From Natrialba sp. SSL1 (GTDB taxonomy: Archaea > Halobacteriota > Halobacteria > Halobacteriales > Natrialbaceae), in the NCBI RefSeq assembly GCF_001861355.1, contig NZ_MASN01000011.1, forward strand, positions 46,820 to 110,819: a stretch of 64,000 nt of DNA, written 5' to 3'. Under the pieces are notes generated by a model. It saw only the letters and a program-made list of their open reading frames with translations. It did not search any database and had not been told where the DNA came from. A program made the translations under genes and the position numbers. Below, piece after piece: positions 62,804 through 64,000 of this stretch (its first letter is position 1; each line of letters starts with the position of its first letter).

Positions 62804-63925
62804 ATGACGAGTGAGAAAACATCGGCACCGTTCGACGTCGTTGTCGTTGGCGGCGGCCCTGCTGGCCTGAGTGCGGCACTGTACTGTACACGGCTTGGAA
62901 ACAAGACTGCGCTCGTCGACCGCGGAGGAGGACGCACTGCCATGATGCAGGATGTCCACAACGTCGTCGGTATCCCCGAGGAAACGAGTGGGGCCGAATT
63001 CCTGTCGATTGGCAAAGAACAGCTCGAAGCCTATGGGTGTACGGTCTACCGGGACACCATTTCATCTTGTTCGCGCGCAGGACAGAGCACTCGTGACTCC
63101 TCTGAAGAGCAGCACCAAGAACGGGGACAGGAACAGAAACAGGATCGGGAACAGAATCACGATGAGTCAACGACTACCGAGGGCGTCCCAGAGATCACGC
63201 TCTGTGGAACTGACACCGACTACGTCGCCGAGTACGTCGTGCTTGCAACCGGATTCACCGACGAGAGGCCAGACCCTCCCCTCCCACGTACTGGGCGTGG
63301 CCTCCACTACTGTTTGCACTGTGATGCCTACATGTTCGTTGACGAGCCGGTCTATGTCATGGGGACGTCCGAGAGCGCCGCGTACGTCGCTGCAATCATG
63401 CTCAATTTCACGTCAGATGTTGATCTCCTCACACGGGGGATAGAGCCAACCTGGAGTGACGAAACCGAATCGATGCTTTCGAACCACCCCATTGAGATCG
63501 TCCACGAAGAAATCGCCAGCGTCCAGAACGGCGATGATGGCTGGCTCGAGTCATTGACCTTCGAGGATGAGACTGTTCGCGAATACACCGGCGGATTCGC
63601 ATTGTACGGCTCGAGCTACAACAACGGCCTCGCGACAGAACTCGGCTGTGCGCTCAATGATGATGGGACCGTCATTGTCGACGATCACGGTCGGACCACC
63701 GTCGAAAACGTCTACGCAGTCGGTGACCTCACACCAGGCCATAATCAAGTTCCAATCGCACTCGGAGAAGGTGCACGGGCAGGCATCTCGATCCACTGGG
63801 ATCGGCGTAAGTTTCCGCGGGATCCGTCCCTTATCGACGAACTCGGGCCGGTCCGCAACGACGATGTCCCGGGAATTCCAGACGAATTACTCGAACAAGC
63901 AGTTGAGTACCATACCTACGACTGA
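62804..63925 (+). CDS. Thioredoxin-reductase-like FAD oxidoreductase
   Basis: A 373-residue flavoprotein of the TrxB fold. The FAD fold opens with FDVVVVGGGPAGLSAALYC, the redox pair is CLHC (Cys170, Cys173) in HYCLHCDAYMF, and the C-terminal FAD motif is VYAVGDLTPGHNQ. Between residues about 95 and 125 lies a Gln-Glu-Arg-Asp insert (HQERGQEQKQDREQNHDE) coded by GGAACAG-type periodic DNA, in the FAD domain. The NADPH fold is reduced (MGTSESAAYVAA rather than GGGDSA), so the electron donor may differ. Redox-control role inferred. Confidence 0.87.
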   Translation: MTSEKTSAPFDVVVVGGGPAGLSAALYCTRLGNKTALVDRGGGRTAMMQDVHNVVGIPEETSGAEFLSIGKEQLEAYGCTVYRDTISSCSRAGQSTRDSSEEQHQERGQEQKQDREQNHDESTTTEGVPEITLCGTDTDYVAEYVVLATGFTDERPDPPLPRTGRGLHYCLHCDAYMFVDEPVYVMGTSESAAYVAAIMLNFTSDVDLLTRGIEPTWSDETESMLSNHPIEIVHEEIASVQNGDDGWLESLTFEDETVREYTGGFALYGSSYNNGLATELGCALNDDGTVIVDDHGRTTVENVYAVGDLTPGHNQVPIALGEGARAGISIHWDRRKFPRDPSLIDELGPVRNDDVPGIPDELLEQAVEYHTYD

Positions 63926-64000
63926 AACAGGTATTGTGCTGATTCGAGGGTGTCATAGAACAGTTCTCATACCAGAGAGCAGGGTGAATGCTGAGATGGT

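Noticed and set aside
63926..64000. Start of a further gene at the right edge
   Set aside because: Only 75 bases are available, with no clear start codon, promoter or recognisable coding signal.

Overview
The window is chromosomal DNA of a halophilic archaeon (Halobacteria). The evidence is high GC, strongly acidic predicted proteins, twin-arginine signal peptides with a lipobox, TATA-type promoters about 30 nt before leaderless start codons, and archaeal genes: RadB, ribosomal protein S17e, a geranylgeranyl-reductase-family flavoprotein, HalOD1 and HTH-10/bat signalling domains, and an intron-containing elongator tRNA-Met. A Natrialba/Natrinema-like relative is my guess only. I saw no rRNA, CRISPR array or intact transposase.

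Layout. 0-2.7 kb: a HEPN-like gene cut off from its upstream partner, a membrane protein and a histone-deacetylase-fold hydrolase. 2.9-8.5 kb: a Pot-type ABC importer operon (potD-potA-potB-potC order) divergent from an M20 amidohydrolase. 8.6-14.4 kb: PAP2 phosphatase, a putative RuvC-fold nuclease divergent from radB, a DUF418 membrane protein and an ABC-2 exporter. 14.6-23.1 kb: a secreted subtilase, a CBS protein, half a lycopene cyclase, a CAP-domain protein, an acidic disordered protein, an AEC transporter, a UspA protein and a BCCT osmolyte transporter. 23.5-28.1 kb: tRNA-Val with palindromic debris, then trpD-trpF-trpE-trpG. 28.3-32.0 kb: a 55-residue membrane protein and a B12-dependent ribonucleotide reductase behind a small leader frame. 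32-39.5 kb: mostly small or haloarchaeal-specific genes plus tRNA-Met(CAU) with its intron and a duplicated 3' tail. 39.2-43.4 kb: HalOD1 proteins and a giant PAS/GAF/HTH-10 regulator. 43.5-52.2 kb: gamma-glutamyltransferase, an orphan DNA methyltransferase, membrane proteins, a 916-residue repeat protein and MutY. 52.2-53.3 kb: about 1.1 kb without a gene but rich in inverted repeats. 53.3-57.5 kb: a CitG/DUF447 pair, S17e, aspartate-semialdehyde dehydrogenase and a DUF7344 regulator. 57.6-64 kb: a UspA-like protein, D-2-hydroxyacid dehydrogenase, geranylgeranyl-reductase-like flavoprotein, manganese catalase and a TrxB-like oxidoreductase.

Three themes cross the window. First, many unrelated proteins (RadB, TrpE, MutY, the bat-type regulator, HalOD1, TrxB-like and others) carry in-frame, six-base-periodic low-complexity insertions. 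Second, both tRNA genes are followed by palindromes that reuse the tRNA 3' end around a shared core. Third, CTAG is visibly rare and the window encodes an orphan methyltransferase of the type linked to that site. The most novel-looking items are the 916-residue protein built from a duplicated three-module unit with pilin-like beta modules, the RuvC-like gene facing radB, the CitG-DUF447 pair, the coupled leader frame before the reductase, and the gene-free inverted-repeat region.
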